DNA of 64,000 nt from Acinetobacter defluvii (GCF_001704615.3 NZ_CP029397.2:2046001-2110000), one strand, 5' to 3'. Positions 29,550 to 40,005 are shown, counted from the first letter of the stretch. Translations and numbers: made by a program. Notes: a model not told the origin generated them from the letters alone.

Positions 29550-32060
29550 ATGCTATGGCTCAGCCTTGTTATCGCAATTCTTTTACAAATTATAAGTTTA
29601 TGGACAGTTTTCTTTTTTGCCTTTCCGCGTACGCTAGGCGCCGTGACTGTCATTTTCATGGGTATCGCAACTGCATTTTTAAACCCGTGGTCACTGCTAC
29701 TTGGTGTGCCACTCATACTGATCAGTTTGATTGTGCTGATCTCACCCTTACGAATGGCTTTAATTTCAAAACCTGCCTATAAAATATTGGCAAATGCTAT
29801 GCCAAGTATGAGTACCACTGAACGTGAAGCACTAGATGCAGGCACCAGTTGGTGGGAAAAAGAGTTATTTATGGGGGCACCCGATTGGAAAAAATTGAAT
29901 GATTACCCCTATCCAACATTATCGACGGAAGAACAATCTTTTTTAGACAATGAAGTAGAACAATTGTGCGCAATGTTAGATGAATGGGAAATTCATCAAC
30001 AACAAGATTTATCTGCTGAAGCATGGCACTTTATCCAAGACAACGGTTTCTTTGGTTTAATCATTCCAAAATCTTATGGTGGACGTGAATTTACCCCTTT
30101 TGCACAAAGTCGCATCATGAGCAAGATTGCCTCCAAATCTTTAACTGCGGCAGTGACCTGTATGGTGCCAAATTCACTTGGACCAGGTGAATTATTATTA
30201 AATTATGGAACAGATGAACAAAAAGACCGTTACCTACCTGGTTTAGCCGCAGGTACTGAAATTCCATGTTTTGGTTTAACCAGTCCTGAAGCAGGTTCAG
30301 ATGCAGGTGCAATTCCAGATACTGGTATCGTCTGTTACGGAGAGTTTGAAGGTCAGCAAGTGCTTGGCTTGAAAATGAACTTTTCTAAACGCTGGATTAC
30401 CTTAGCACCTGTTGCCACTGTAATTGGTTTGGCATTTAAACTTTATGATCCTGAAGGATTATTGGGCGATGAAAATAAAATAGAATATGGCATTACTTGC
30501 GCCTTAATTCCAGCATCCCATGAAGGTGTACGTGTTGGTCCTCGTCACCACCCTGGCGGCTCACCATTTATGAATGGTACCGTGGAAGGAAAAGATGTAT
30601 TTATTCCAATCAACTGGATCATTGGTGGACCTAAAAACGCAGGTAAAGGCTGGCGTATGCTGATGGAATGTTTAGGTGTAGGACGTGGCATTTCACTGCC
30701 TGCCCTGTCTACAGCAGCTGGTGAAATGAGCTATTTGTCTGTTGGTGCTTTTGCTAAAGTTCGCCAACAATTCAAACTGTCTGTGGGTAAATTCGAAGGT
30801 GTGCAAGAAGTCATGAGTGACATGGCGAGTGACACCTATATGCTTGAGGCATTTCGTTATTTGGTCACCTGTGGCTTAAATCAGGGCGGTAAACCTGCCG
30901 TCATGACCGCAATGGCAAAATACTATGCCACAGAAACCATGCGTAAAGTTGTCAATCATGGCATGGATGTGGTGGGTGGTCGTGCCATCCAACAAGGACC
31001 TCGTAATTTCCTTGCGAATATGTATCAAGCAATTCCTATTTCGATCACGGTGGAGGGGGCAAATATTCTCAGTCGTTCACTGATGATTTTTGGTCAAGGT
31101 TCAATGCGTTGCCATCCTTATCTATTTGAAGAATTACAATTGTTGCAAGCAGAAGATAAAAGTACTGCCTTAAAAACTTTTAACGAAATGTTGTATCAAC
31201 ATTTAGGCTATACTTTTAATCGTGCTGCACGTTCATTTACCTATGGTTATATTGGTGCATCAAATGCAGCCCCTGATTCTGCCGATGAATTTACTCGTCC
31301 TTATTATAAAATTTTAAATCGTTTCAGTGCCAATTTTGCCCTCACCGCAGACATGTGTTTAGGCCTGTTAGCAGGTGATATTAAACGTAAAGAAATGCTA
31401 TCAGGACGTTTAGCAGATATTCATGCACAAATGTTTATTAGCACCGCCATTTTAAAATTTTATGAGCAAAGCAATCGTTCTGAACAAGAGCAGCTGCATG
31501 CAAAACTGGCATTAAATAAAGCCTTACTTGCAGCGCAAGAAGCATTTTTGGGCTTATTTGATAATTTTCCAAAAGCTTTCCCAGCAAAATTAGTGAAATG
31601 GATGTGCTTTCCTTTTGGTCGTCCAATTCAAGCTGTAAGCGATCAGCTTAAACAAACCGTAGCAGCACAAATGCTTGAGGAAAATCCTTTCCGAGATGTA
31701 CTGAAACAGCATGTACATTATTCACTTGATCCAAACAGTGCATTCGGACGTATGGAAATCACTTTCCAAATGTTATTGGACATTGAACAACTTTGGGATA
31801 AATTCAAAAAAGCGGAATCTAAAGGACAATTTACGGGTTTAAGTTTTGAGGAACACATTCAAAATGCACTTGAAACAGGATTTATCAATGCTGAACAAGC
31901 GGAAAAATTAACAACTTATAACGCGATGCGTTATGACAGTATGCTCACCGACATTTTTGATGAATCTTTACAACAGGTTTTACCCTTAGAAAATCCGCAC
32001 ATTGCCCCAGCGATCACCGCACAACAAAGTGAAGTTGATGAACATATTGTGTTGACTTAA
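29550..32060 (+). CDS. fadE: acyl-CoA dehydrogenase FadE
   Basis: The 836-residue FAD enzyme of fatty-acid beta-oxidation makes trans-2-enoyl-CoA. Three or four hydrophobic helices in residues 1-75 anchor it to the inner membrane, as in E. coli FadE. The dehydrogenase core shows GLIIPKSYGGREFTPFAQS, CFGLTSPEAGSDAGAIPD, KRWITLAP and GPRNFLANMYQAIPISITVEGANILSRSL. The C-terminal DUF1974 domain of the long FadE family follows (ARSFTYGYIG, CFPFGRPIQAVSDQL). It has a GAGGAG ribosome site and a terminator hairpin behind. It is single, with no fadAB beside it. Confidence 0.95.
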   Translation: MLWLSLVIAILLQIISLWTVFFFAFPRTLGAVTVIFMGIATAFLNPWSLLLGVPLILISLIVLISPLRMALISKPAYKILANAMPSMSTTEREALDAGTSWWEKELFMGAPDWKKLNDYPYPTLSTEEQSFLDNEVEQLCAMLDEWEIHQQQDLSAEAWHFIQDNGFFGLIIPKSYGGREFTPFAQSRIMSKIASKSLTAAVTCMVPNSLGPGELLLNYGTDEQKDRYLPGLAAGTEIPCFGLTSPEAGSDAGAIPDTGIVCYGEFEGQQVLGLKMNFSKRWITLAPVATVIGLAFKLYDPEGLLGDENKIEYGITCALIPASHEGVRVGPRHHPGGSPFMNGTVEGKDVFIPINWIIGGPKNAGKGWRMLMECLGVGRGISLPALSTAAGEMSYLSVGAFAKVRQQFKLSVGKFEGVQEVMSDMASDTYMLEAFRYLVTCGLNQGGKPAVMTAMAKYYATETMRKVVNHGMDVVGGRAIQQGPRNFLANMYQAIPISITVEGANILSRSLMIFGQGSMRCHPYLFEELQLLQAEDKSTALKTFNEMLYQHLGYTFNRAARSFTYGYIGASNAAPDSADEFTRPYYKILNRFSANFALTADMCLGLLAGDIKRKEMLSGRLADIHAQMFISTAILKFYEQSNRSEQEQLHAKLALNKALLAAQEAFLGLFDNFPKAFPAKLVKWMCFPFGRPIQAVSDQLKQTVAAQMLEENPFRDVLKQHVHYSLDPNSAFGRMEITFQMLLDIEQLWDKFKKAESKGQFTGLSFEEHIQNALETGFINAEQAEKLTTYNAMRYDSMLTDIFDESLQQVLPLENPHIAPAITAQQSEVDEHIVLT

Positions 32061-32079
32061 TAAAGTTTTATACGTCATT

Positions 32080-32108
32080 AAAAGTGACTCTGCGGGGTCA
32101 CTTTTTTA
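32080..32108 (+). terminator. intrinsic terminator of fadE
   Basis: The arms AAAAGTGAC and GTCACTTTT enclose an 8-base loop, followed by a T tract. Confidence 0.8.
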
Positions 32109-32193
32109 TTGCATACTTAGACGTTTCGACTATGGCATTCTTAATAAAAAAGGTTAGGCTAATACATATATTTTTAAATTTTAGGATGCAATC

Positions 32194-32580
32194 ATGTCAC
32201 AACAAGACTATGAAAATGGTTTAAAAGTTCGTACCGAAGTGATGGGCGAAAGTTTTGTAAAGCGCGCACAAGACAATACCGTACCATTCACCCAACCCTT
32301 ACAAGACTGGATCAATGAACATGCTTGGGGCTCAACTTGGCAACGTGAAGGTGTTTTACCGCGTAAGTATCGTTCTCTCATTACCATTGCTTTTTTAACT
32401 GCTCAAAAAAGCCCGACTGAGCTCAAAGGTCATGTTCGTGGCGCATTAAACAATGGCGCAACGGTTGAGGAAATCCAAGAAGTTTTACTACACAGCTTGC
32501 CATATTGCGGCGCACCAGCCACTCAAGAAGCATTTCGTGCTGCACTCGAAGTCATTAATGAATATCAAAAAACAGAATAA
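32194..32580 (+). CDS. carboxymuconolactone decarboxylase family protein
   Basis: The 128-residue PcaC-like protein starts YENGLKVRTEVMGESFV and has the conserved WQREGVLPRKYRSLITIAFL, KGHVRGALNNGATVEEIQEV and HSLPYCGAPAT blocks. It lacks the CxxC thiol pair of AhpD, so it is more like true 4-carboxymuconolactone decarboxylases. No protocatechuate pathway genes are nearby, so its role is uncertain. It is preceded by AGGATGC and not followed by a clear terminator. Confidence 0.88.
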   Translation: MSQQDYENGLKVRTEVMGESFVKRAQDNTVPFTQPLQDWINEHAWGSTWQREGVLPRKYRSLITIAFLTAQKSPTELKGHVRGALNNGATVEEIQEVLLHSLPYCGAPATQEAFRAALEVINEYQKTE

Positions 32581-32781
32581 AACATCTTATAAGGCTGATA
32601 CTGCTTCAGCCTTCGTGCTCTAAATTATATTATATGTTAGTCAAATCTGCCGATAGAAAAAATAAATTAAATTTACTTTTAAGATCTTACGACACCAATA
32701 TAGCCAATAAAATATCGTTAGCATACTTTTTTGAAACACTTTGCTGAATATAAGTCAAAAAAGAAATCAACAACTTATGCC

Positions 32782-34254
32782 TTATTTCTCATCACTCAAA
32801 TCTAAAGTTTTTTCGAAAGATATCACTTCATCCTCTAATCTTAACTTTGCAACCCCATGCGTATTGGTCAACTGCTCTTGAGCTTGAATACGCTTAATCA
32901 TACTTTCTAATACATTAATTAATTCAATATATTCAAAATTTTGAACTTCCTGCATATCCAAAACTAAATGAAAACCTTTGTACTCGTAGTCAAACCATTG
33001 CTCATTTTCATTCTGAATATTTGAATATTTTTCCATAACTTGCCAAGTTTTCACAGCATCTTGAATACCTTTTAACTCCATCGGCTCTTTAGGTGCACAT
33101 AAATAACAACTTTTTACTAATTTATAAGTATCATCTGAAATTAAAATCTCATCAATTTCAGCAGCACTTTGTAAACGTGCTGCTAAATTTGCATCACGCC
33201 CAACAATGGTGTAAGTCATACGATGCACTGCACCATAGTTGCCTACGTGGCAATACCCCGTACTAATTCCCATACGAATATGTAGCGGTGCATAGCCCAT
33301 TTTTTCCCATCGTGCTCGCAAAAATTTCATTTGCTGACGCATTGCCAGTGCCATATCTAAACAGTTTTTTGCATCTTGTTCTACGCCCTGTGATTCAGGA
33401 TCGCCAAAGAAGATTAAAATAGCATCCCCCATAAACTTATCAATGGTTGCACCATATTGCTTGGCAATTTCTGTCATATGACTCAAATAATCATTTAATA
33501 CAAAAGCCAAATCATCGGGAATTAAAGTTTCAGAAAGCTCTGTAAAACCTTGAATATCTGAAAAAAATACTGTTATTTTTTTACGTTTATATTCTAACTT
33601 TGCCTCAGTTTCACCACGCATGATAGATTGCCATAATTGTAATGGCGCATAGCGACTCAGTTGATTAGAAAGCTGAATATATCGATTCATTTCATTAAAA
33701 TAATTTTGACGCTGTAAATCGACTCGCTTCATTCTTCTTTTTTGATAATAATTTGAAATATTAATAAAAATAATCAATCCCATAAAACTTAGCACAGTCA
33801 GTTCTATAGAAGTTTGCTGAAAATAATCATCAAAACCAAAGATAAAAATAATATTAAAATAAAAAACAAAAATACTGATTAAAAGCGCTAACGAACCAAT
33901 CATCATCGAAATTTTATGATTTACTGCCAAATAAATCGCAACAAATAATAAAATAAAGGTAATGACAAGGCTGAGATGGACAGCAGCTAAAGCGGTTGCA
34001 ATGACCACAATATCAATCAGGAAATAGACACTTTTGCGAACCACAGAACCATATTGATATTCTAGCCAACGTGACAAGCGAGGACTAATGAGAAAAATAA
34101 AAAGAATAAAGATCGGCACATAAAGCTGATTATGTGCATTGGGAGAAGTGAAGTAATAAATCAGCAACATCACCGCAATCATGATATATCCCATCAAACG
34201 CTGAAATATTTCAAATTGCTTAGGTTGCTTATCAAACATACGTTCTAATGGCAA
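32782..34254 (-). CDS. membrane-bound class III adenylate/guanylate cyclase
   Basis: The 490-residue protein has six hydrophobic helices in residues 17-180. A linker helix leads to a class III cyclase domain (about 225-410) with VFFSDIQGFTELSE (metal aspartate), DKFMGDAILIFFGDP (second aspartate) and YTIVGRDANLAARLQS. A tail of about 80 residues follows. It should make cyclic AMP (or cGMP) from the membrane and resembles the Acinetobacter cyclase described as CavA, though I cannot confirm orthology. The start appears to be TTG at 34254 behind GAGG; an ATG at 34239 has no good ribosome site. Confidence 0.88.
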   Translation of the reverse strand: MPLERMFDKQPKQFEIFQRLMGYIMIAVMLLIYYFTSPNAHNQLYVPIFILFIFLISPRLSRWLEYQYGSVVRKSVYFLIDIVVIATALAAVHLSLVITFILLFVAIYLAVNHKISMMIGSLALLISIFVFYFNIIFIFGFDDYFQQTSIELTVLSFMGLIIFINISNYYQKRRMKRVDLQRQNYFNEMNRYIQLSNQLSRYAPLQLWQSIMRGETEAKLEYKRKKITVFFSDIQGFTELSETLIPDDLAFVLNDYLSHMTEIAKQYGATIDKFMGDAILIFFGDPESQGVEQDAKNCLDMALAMRQQMKFLRARWEKMGYAPLHIRMGISTGYCHVGNYGAVHRMTYTIVGRDANLAARLQSAAEIDEILISDDTYKLVKSCYLCAPKEPMELKGIQDAVKTWQVMEKYSNIQNENEQWFDYEYKGFHLVLDMQEVQNFEYIELINVLESMIKRIQAQEQLTNTHGVAKLRLEDEVISFEKTLDLSDEK

Positions 34255-34303
34255 ATGATGACCTCGAATGTCATTTATTATTCACTTATCCATATGCAAG
34301 TCT

Positions 34304-34738
34304 TTAGTCCATGCGCCAGTCAAATGGCATATCCCCTTGACCACGAAGCGCAAGCATCAAAGTTTGACGCATATGTGCTAAAACTTCATTTGAATAAGGC
34401 ACTGCGGGTAAACCAAATACTGGTTTTGGCCACGCTGTATCATTTTGATAACGCACCACATGATGAAAATGTAATTGTGGCACCATATTTCCTAAAGCAG
34501 CGACATTCATTTTATCTGCACGGAATACACGAGAAAGTTGGCTTGAGAGCCAGCTTGATTCACGTAAAAACTGTTCTTGATCGGCTTGGCTGAGTTCATA
34601 GAGCTCAGTAATCCCTGGCACACGAGGGATGAGAATGAGCCAAGGAAATTGCATATCATTCATTAAACGACATGTAGAAAGCGGAAAATCGCCGACAAAA
34701 AACGTATCTTGAGCAAGTTGGGGATGCAAACTAAACAT
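34304..34738 (-). CDS. HIT (histidine triad) family protein
   Basis: This 144-residue protein is likely a nucleotide hydrolase or transferase. The active-site block is QLHFHHVVRY (H90, H92, H93), a proteobacterial HIT variant in which the histidines are HxHH rather than HxHxH. TAWPKPVFGLPAVPY follows, as is usual for this subgroup. The N-terminus has FPWLILIPRVPGITELYELS, typical of HIT strands. The substrate is not deducible. It lies 49 bases upstream of the cyclase on the same strand and may share its transcript. Confidence 0.85.
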   Translation of the reverse strand: MFSLHPQLAQDTFFVGDFPLSTCRLMNDMQFPWLILIPRVPGITELYELSQADQEQFLRESSWLSSQLSRVFRADKMNVAALGNMVPQLHFHHVVRYQNDTAWPKPVFGLPAVPYSNEVLAHMRQTLMLALRGQGDMPFDWRMD

Positions 34739-34970
34739 ATCTTTATAAATGACATAAAAGTAAAAACGATATCTAATACTAACACATCAGTTTTAGCGTG
34801 AATATTGCTAGGCTTGTGTTTTGGTACAAATAAATACAGTTTGTTTGGATCTGGATGACAAATCTATTGACTAAAAAGTGATAAACATATTAGGTACACA
34901 CATTGGCTGATATATTGCCGTCTATTTTTGCAATCGTTACACCACAAAAGTGTAACGATTGGCGTTTGAA

Positions 34971-37900
34971 CTATTTTAAGTCAGCGAGAAGCTTATTCAG
35001 TAAGTCTAAAATAAACTGAATACGTTTGTCATTTTCCTCAAGCATCACCATCACTTTGAGTTTTTGCCCCCCTTCCATACGATAGTAAGTAGGTTGCTTT
35101 TGCATGAGTTGGATAATGGTTATGGCTTGCACTGGTGTGTCTGGTGAGAACTCAATAGAACCACCATTTGCACCAATATCAATTTTAGTAATGCCTAACT
35201 GTTCGGCTTGAATACGAATCTGATGCACACTAAACAATTGTTTGACTGCAATCGGCGGTACACCAAAGCGATCAATCAGCTCCATACGAATATTATCGAG
35301 CTTTTCTTGGGTATCGGTATTGCTGATCCGCTTATAGAACATCAAACGTTGATGTACATCTCCCAAATAATCATCTGGAATCAATGCTGGCATATGCAAA
35401 GTAATTTCCGAAGTTAAAGACAATGGTGCATCGAAGTTCGGGGTCTTGCCTTGTTGAATAGCTTTGGTGGCTTTTTCCAACATTTCCATATACAAGCTAT
35501 AACCAATCGCATTCATTGAACCACTTTGCTGTTCACCGAGTAATTCACCTGCACCACGAATTTCCAAGTCTTCAGTTGCCAACATAAAGCCTGCACCCAG
35601 AGTCGATGCACGTGAAATCGCATCAAGACGTTTTTCTGCATCACCTTTTAAACCTTTGATCGACGGTACCATCAAATAAGCATAGGCTTGGTGATGTGAA
35701 CGCCCCACCCGTCCACGAAGTTGATGTAGTTGTGCAAGCCCTAGTTTATCAGCACGTTCAATGATAATCGTATTGGCATTCGGCACATCAATGCCTGTTT
35801 CAATAATGGTTGAACAGACAAGAACATTATATTCTTTGTGATAAAACTGCTGCATGACTTGTTCAAGTTCACGTTCACGCATTTGCCCATGTGCTACCGC
35901 AACACGTGCCTCAGGTACAAGATTGCGAATATTTTCAGCGGCACGTTCAATGGTTTCAACTTCATTATGTAGGATATACACCTGACCACCACGTAACAAT
36001 TCACGCAGAATCGCCTCTTTCATGGTTTCGTTAGTTTGTTCATTGACAAAGGTTTTGACAGCTAAACGGCGTGCAGGTGGCGTGGCAATAATGGATAGAT
36101 CACGCATGCCTGAAAATGCCATATTCAATGTTCGTGGAATCGGAGTCGCTGTCAGCGTCAACATATCCACATCCGCACGCATGGCTTTAATACGTTCTTT
36201 GTCACGCACACCAAAACGATGTTCTTCATCAACAATCATCAAACCTAAGTTTTTAAATTGCACATTTTCTTGCAAAATCTTATGCGTGCCGATGACAATG
36301 TCTACTTTACCTTCCGCTAAATCTTCAATGGTTTTGGTATGAGTTTTGCTCGTTCCGAAACGTGATAAAACCTCAATACGAATTGGCCAATCGGCAAAAC
36401 GATCTTTAAATGATTCATAATGTTGTTGTGCTAAAAGTGTAGTCGGTACAAGCACTGCAACTTGCTTATCATTTTGTACTGCAACAAATGCTGCCCGCAT
36501 CGCCACTTCTGTTTTACCGAAACCCACATCACCACAGACCAAACGATCCATCGGTTTAGCAAGTTGCATATCATGCAAAGTCGCCTCAATCGCATTGGCT
36601 TGATCAAGCGTTTCTTCATAAGCAAAACCACTTGAAAATTGCATATAAGCACTTTGTTCAAGCTCAAAACTAATACCAGGCTTAGACTGACGACGTGCCT
36701 GTATATGCAATAATTCGGCTGCAACATCATGGATTTGCTCAAGTGCTTTGCGTTTGGCTTTATTCCAAGCATCGGTACCGAGCTTATGTAAAGGCGCAAG
36801 ATCAGGATCACCACCACTAAAACGACTAATCAAATGTAAATGCGTCACAGGCACATAAACTTTTGCTTCATCTGCATAATTGAGCTGTAAAAACTCATAA
36901 TCTTGCTCGTCAATGTTTAAGGTAACCAAACCTGCATAACGCCCCACACCATGATCAATATGCACCACAGGCGCACCGATATTCAGTTCCGTTAAACTTT
37001 TAATTAAAAATTCTTCAGAAACTTCTTGTTGACGTTTACGACGACGCTGTACCACACGATGTTCATACAATTGATTTTCAGAAATAACCGACAAACTATC
37101 TGTGACTACCAAACCACGATCTAAAGGCGCATGGGTAATCGCAACTGAAAAATTTGAGCTTTGAAATTCGCTAAAGTTTTCTACAACTGGAATTTCACCC
37201 AAACTTGGACGCAAGGCATCTTTTAAGGTTTCACGACGACCCGCACTTTCAGCCACCAGTAATACAGGATGATTGGCTTCATCAATATAAGTTTTAACAG
37301 CACTGAAGGGGCGCTCTTGTTTTGGATCGACAGGCAAACGAGGCGGTAATTCTGCTGATAAGTTAAGTGCACCCGCTTTTAACTCAATCTTTTCAGTGGA
37401 AGCAATAATTCTTGGGAAATGATTTAAATATTCAAACAACTGATTTGGTTGGATAAACAGTTCTTCAGGCGGCAATAAAGGCTGATCCACATTGTGACGA
37501 CGATCTTCATAGCGACGCATCACATCTTTCCAAAAATGAGTTAAACCTTCATCCAAATGTGTATCTGTAATGACAATGCAATGCTCAGGTAAGTACGCTG
37601 TCAGACTACTTTGACCTTGCATCGCCTCTTTACTAAAAAATAATGGGAAATAAAAGTCTAATCCTGCTGAAGCAATCCCATCAAGTACATCAGCATAAAT
37701 CGGGTTTTTCTTTGGATTTGCCGTTGGAAAACTCTCTGCATAACGATCACGGAATGTCGAACGTGCTTCTTTCAGTGGAAATTCTTTAGCAGGCAATACT
37801 GTAAAGTTGTCTAGTTTGGTGGTAGTTCTTTGCGTTTCAGGATCGAAAAATTTTAAACTATCAATTTCATCATCAAATAAATCTATGCGAATCGGAGCAT

Positions 37901-38453
37901 TTTGCCCAGAGGCATAAATATCCATAATACTGCCACGTACCGCAAACTCACCATGATCATAAACAGTATCGACCAAGTGATAACCTGCTTGAATCAAACG
38001 CATTTTTTGTTGTTCTAAGTCAAATTTTTGTCCAACTTTAATATCAAAATGCTCACCTAGAACCCATGATGTAGGTGCAACACGTTGTGCCAAAGTTGTC
38101 GCTGAAACAAGTAATATGCCTTTAGTTGGCATATTTGAAAGGATTGAAAGCCGTTCTGAAATGATATCTTGATGGGGGGATAAACGATCATAAGGTAAGA
38201 TTTCCCAGTCAGGAAAAATGGTCGGTTTTATGCCATAAAACTCAAGTTCACTTTCAAGCTGCCCCACATGCTGATTATTTCGAGCCACCAATACAAATAG
38301 CTGCTCAGATTGCTCTGAAATTTCTTTGAATAATAGTGCAGCCGAAGAACCGAGCATGGAGCCGATCCAACGTTTTTCACCTGCTTTGAGTTGTTTTAAA
38401 TGAAGATCAGAAATTTCTTGTTTAAACATAATCGCTTTAGGTCTAAAAGACAT
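34971..38453 (-). CDS. mfd: transcription-repair coupling factor
   Basis: The 1160-residue translocase removes stalled RNA polymerase and recruits UvrA. The UvrB-homology region comes first, then the RNA polymerase-interacting domain with EFLIKSLTELNIGAPVVHID. The RecG-like helicase core follows with GDVGFGKTEVAMRAAF (Walker A), VDEEHRFGVRDKE (DEEH box) and LTATPIPRTLNMA. HQLRGRVGRS and the TRCF C-terminal domain complete it. Starts at 38453 and 38429 are both possible, neither with a strong ribosome site. A perfect 12-base inverted repeat (34931-34961) lies just beyond the stop. Confidence 0.96.
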   Translation of the reverse strand: MSFRPKAIMFKQEISDLHLKQLKAGEKRWIGSMLGSSAALLFKEISEQSEQLFVLVARNNQHVGQLESELEFYGIKPTIFPDWEILPYDRLSPHQDIISERLSILSNMPTKGILLVSATTLAQRVAPTSWVLGEHFDIKVGQKFDLEQQKMRLIQAGYHLVDTVYDHGEFAVRGSIMDIYASGQNAPIRIDLFDDEIDSLKFFDPETQRTTTKLDNFTVLPAKEFPLKEARSTFRDRYAESFPTANPKKNPIYADVLDGIASAGLDFYFPLFFSKEAMQGQSSLTAYLPEHCIVITDTHLDEGLTHFWKDVMRRYEDRRHNVDQPLLPPEELFIQPNQLFEYLNHFPRIIASTEKIELKAGALNLSAELPPRLPVDPKQERPFSAVKTYIDEANHPVLLVAESAGRRETLKDALRPSLGEIPVVENFSEFQSSNFSVAITHAPLDRGLVVTDSLSVISENQLYEHRVVQRRRKRQQEVSEEFLIKSLTELNIGAPVVHIDHGVGRYAGLVTLNIDEQDYEFLQLNYADEAKVYVPVTHLHLISRFSGGDPDLAPLHKLGTDAWNKAKRKALEQIHDVAAELLHIQARRQSKPGISFELEQSAYMQFSSGFAYEETLDQANAIEATLHDMQLAKPMDRLVCGDVGFGKTEVAMRAAFVAVQNDKQVAVLVPTTLLAQQHYESFKDRFADWPIRIEVLSRFGTSKTHTKTIEDLAEGKVDIVIGTHKILQENVQFKNLGLMIVDEEHRFGVRDKERIKAMRADVDMLTLTATPIPRTLNMAFSGMRDLSIIATPPARRLAVKTFVNEQTNETMKEAILRELLRGGQVYILHNEVETIERAAENIRNLVPEARVAVAHGQMRERELEQVMQQFYHKEYNVLVCSTIIETGIDVPNANTIIIERADKLGLAQLHQLRGRVGRSHHQAYAYLMVPSIKGLKGDAEKRLDAISRASTLGAGFMLATEDLEIRGAGELLGEQQSGSMNAIGYSLYMEMLEKATKAIQQGKTPNFDAPLSLTSEITLHMPALIPDDYLGDVHQRLMFYKRISNTDTQEKLDNIRMELIDRFGVPPIAVKQLFSVHQIRIQAEQLGITKIDIGANGGSIEFSPDTPVQAITIIQLMQKQPTYYRMEGGQKLKVMVMLEENDKRIQFILDLLNKLLADLK

Positions 38454-38610
38454 GAGCGATAGTTTAACATGATGACTTTATTCAGTTGAGTGATTTTGTT
38501 TATCTTGTTGTGGTGCTTTAAAATGACTAAATATCACTTTTTTGCTTCAGAATAAAATCACTATATTTACATCAGTTGTTATGCTCATATTTTGTTTTAC
38601 TTAATGCTTT

Positions 38611-38964
38611 CTATTTCTCTCTTTTAAATTCTTTATAATACGCATTTAATTTTCGTATAATCTCTTTTAATTGTTTCAAATTTTCCTCATTATTTCCAAG
38701 CCTTTGAACATAACGCCCTGAAGCAATTTCCAAATCAATTTTTTCATTGATCAAGATTGCTTTATAAAATAATGCCTCTAAGTCATCAAAATGATTTAAT
38801 TTACGATTAGAAAAATATTCAAGACGCTCAGATAAATCATTCACCATGATTCCATCGACAATAAAACCTTTTTCAGCATCGATTTGAATATTATTTTCCT
38901 GTAAAAATGCTTGCTCTGCTGTATTTTTATTCGCTTTAAATAGCTCGGCAATTTTTGCAAACAT
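38611..38964 (-). CDS. hypothetical protein, about 117 aa
   Basis: No family is recognised. It is a small soluble helical protein, rich in Lys, Glu, Asn and Leu, starting MFAKIAELFKANKNTAEQAF. It has no signal peptide or membrane helix. It is separated from mfd by 157 bases and from the DyP gene by 96. The ATG at 38964 follows AGGA; an in-frame ATG at 38976 is too close to that site. Confidence 0.6.
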   Translation of the reverse strand: MFAKIAELFKANKNTAEQAFLQENNIQIDAEKGFIVDGIMVNDLSERLEYFSNRKLNHFDDLEALFYKAILINEKIDLEIASGRYVQRLGNNEENLKQLKEIIRKLNAYYKEFKREK

Positions 38965-39060
38965 CTTGAAATTCATCCTGATTAAAATCTCATTTTAGCA
39001 AATCATTCAACATTAAGCGAAAAAGGACGCCACCACATCCCTTAGCGACTAGTTAGAAAG

Positions 39061-40002
39061 TTACTCATCTCCCAAATCATCAAGGAAATCAACCGTAGGG
39101 ACAAAGAATAAAGTCCCTGTTTGTGCTGTACTAAAATCAAGCAGGCGATCTAAATTTCCAGCAGCATCACCTTGGAACATATGTTCAAGCATCTGACGAG
39201 TCACACTAAATTTTCGTGCGTAACCAATAAAGAATGTTCCATATTCATTTTTAGAAGGATTTGAAAATGGCATATTGGCACGCATGATTTTTAACTCATT
39301 GCCCTGTTCATCATGTGCCTTACTCACTACATTATGTGCGGTAAGTGGTTTTACCTCATCACTGAGCTCTACATCATTAAACTTTTTACGTCCTATGACT
39401 TTTTCTTGTTCTTCATCACTTAAAGCACGCCATTTTTGCATGTCATGGGTATATTTTTGAATAAAGGCATAACTTCCACCTCTAAACTGAGCATCTTCAT
39501 CCCCGACTAAAGCGTATTCTGCGGCAATTTCAGGCTCAGGATTTTCTGTACCATCCACAAAACCGATGATGGCACGCCCATCAAAATAGCGAAAGCCATG
39601 CACTTCATCGATTGAATAAGTCGCCTGTTGCAGTTGTTGTTGAATAATACTGCCTAACTCAAAGCACAAAGCCTGACGATCAGCCCGTATATGGAAAAAT
39701 AAATCCCCTTCAGTTGAAACTGCCGTATATTTTGGACCTTTAATTTCTTTAAATGTTTCTAATTCTTTAGGTTTTACTTGATGTGGAAATAAACGATCCC
39801 ATGCATTTGAGCTAAAACCTAAAATTGCGTTGAACTGTGCTTCTGGATAACGCCCCGTTAAACTACGTGTTAAAGCCGAAAAATTTGCTGCAAAATCGAG
39901 CACTGTACTGATCGCATCTTCACTTGGATTTAAACCTAAAACGATGAATAGCGCATTTTCACCAGGACGACTCATAACCGGTTGAATTCGAGTGTTCGCC
40001 AT
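39061..40002 (-). CDS. DyP-type heme peroxidase
   Basis: The 313-residue YfeX-like dye-decolorising peroxidase has the hallmark GFVDGTENP (distal aspartate). It also has RGGSYAFIQKYTHD and the distal arginine in IMRANMPFSNPSKNEYGTFF. No Tat or Sec signal is present, so it is cytoplasmic. Family members oxidise organic substrates with hydrogen peroxide, and the physiological substrate is unknown. No encapsulin gene is adjacent. ATG at 40002 follows AGGA. Confidence 0.92.
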   Translation of the reverse strand: MANTRIQPVMSRPGENALFIVLGLNPSEDAISTVLDFAANFSALTRSLTGRYPEAQFNAILGFSSNAWDRLFPHQVKPKELETFKEIKGPKYTAVSTEGDLFFHIRADRQALCFELGSIIQQQLQQATYSIDEVHGFRYFDGRAIIGFVDGTENPEPEIAAEYALVGDEDAQFRGGSYAFIQKYTHDMQKWRALSDEEQEKVIGRKKFNDVELSDEVKPLTAHNVVSKAHDEQGNELKIMRANMPFSNPSKNEYGTFFIGYARKFSVTRQMLEHMFQGDAAGNLDRLLDFSTAQTGTLFFVPTVDFLDDLGDE

Positions 40003-40005
40003 CAT

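Noticed and set aside
32591..32614. Hairpin AAGGCTGA...TCAGCCTT as terminator of the carboxymuconolactone decarboxylase gene
   Set aside because: No T tract follows the stem.
34931..34961. Intrinsic terminator for mfd
   Set aside because: The stem is perfect but has no T tract in either direction; kept as a low-interest observation only.
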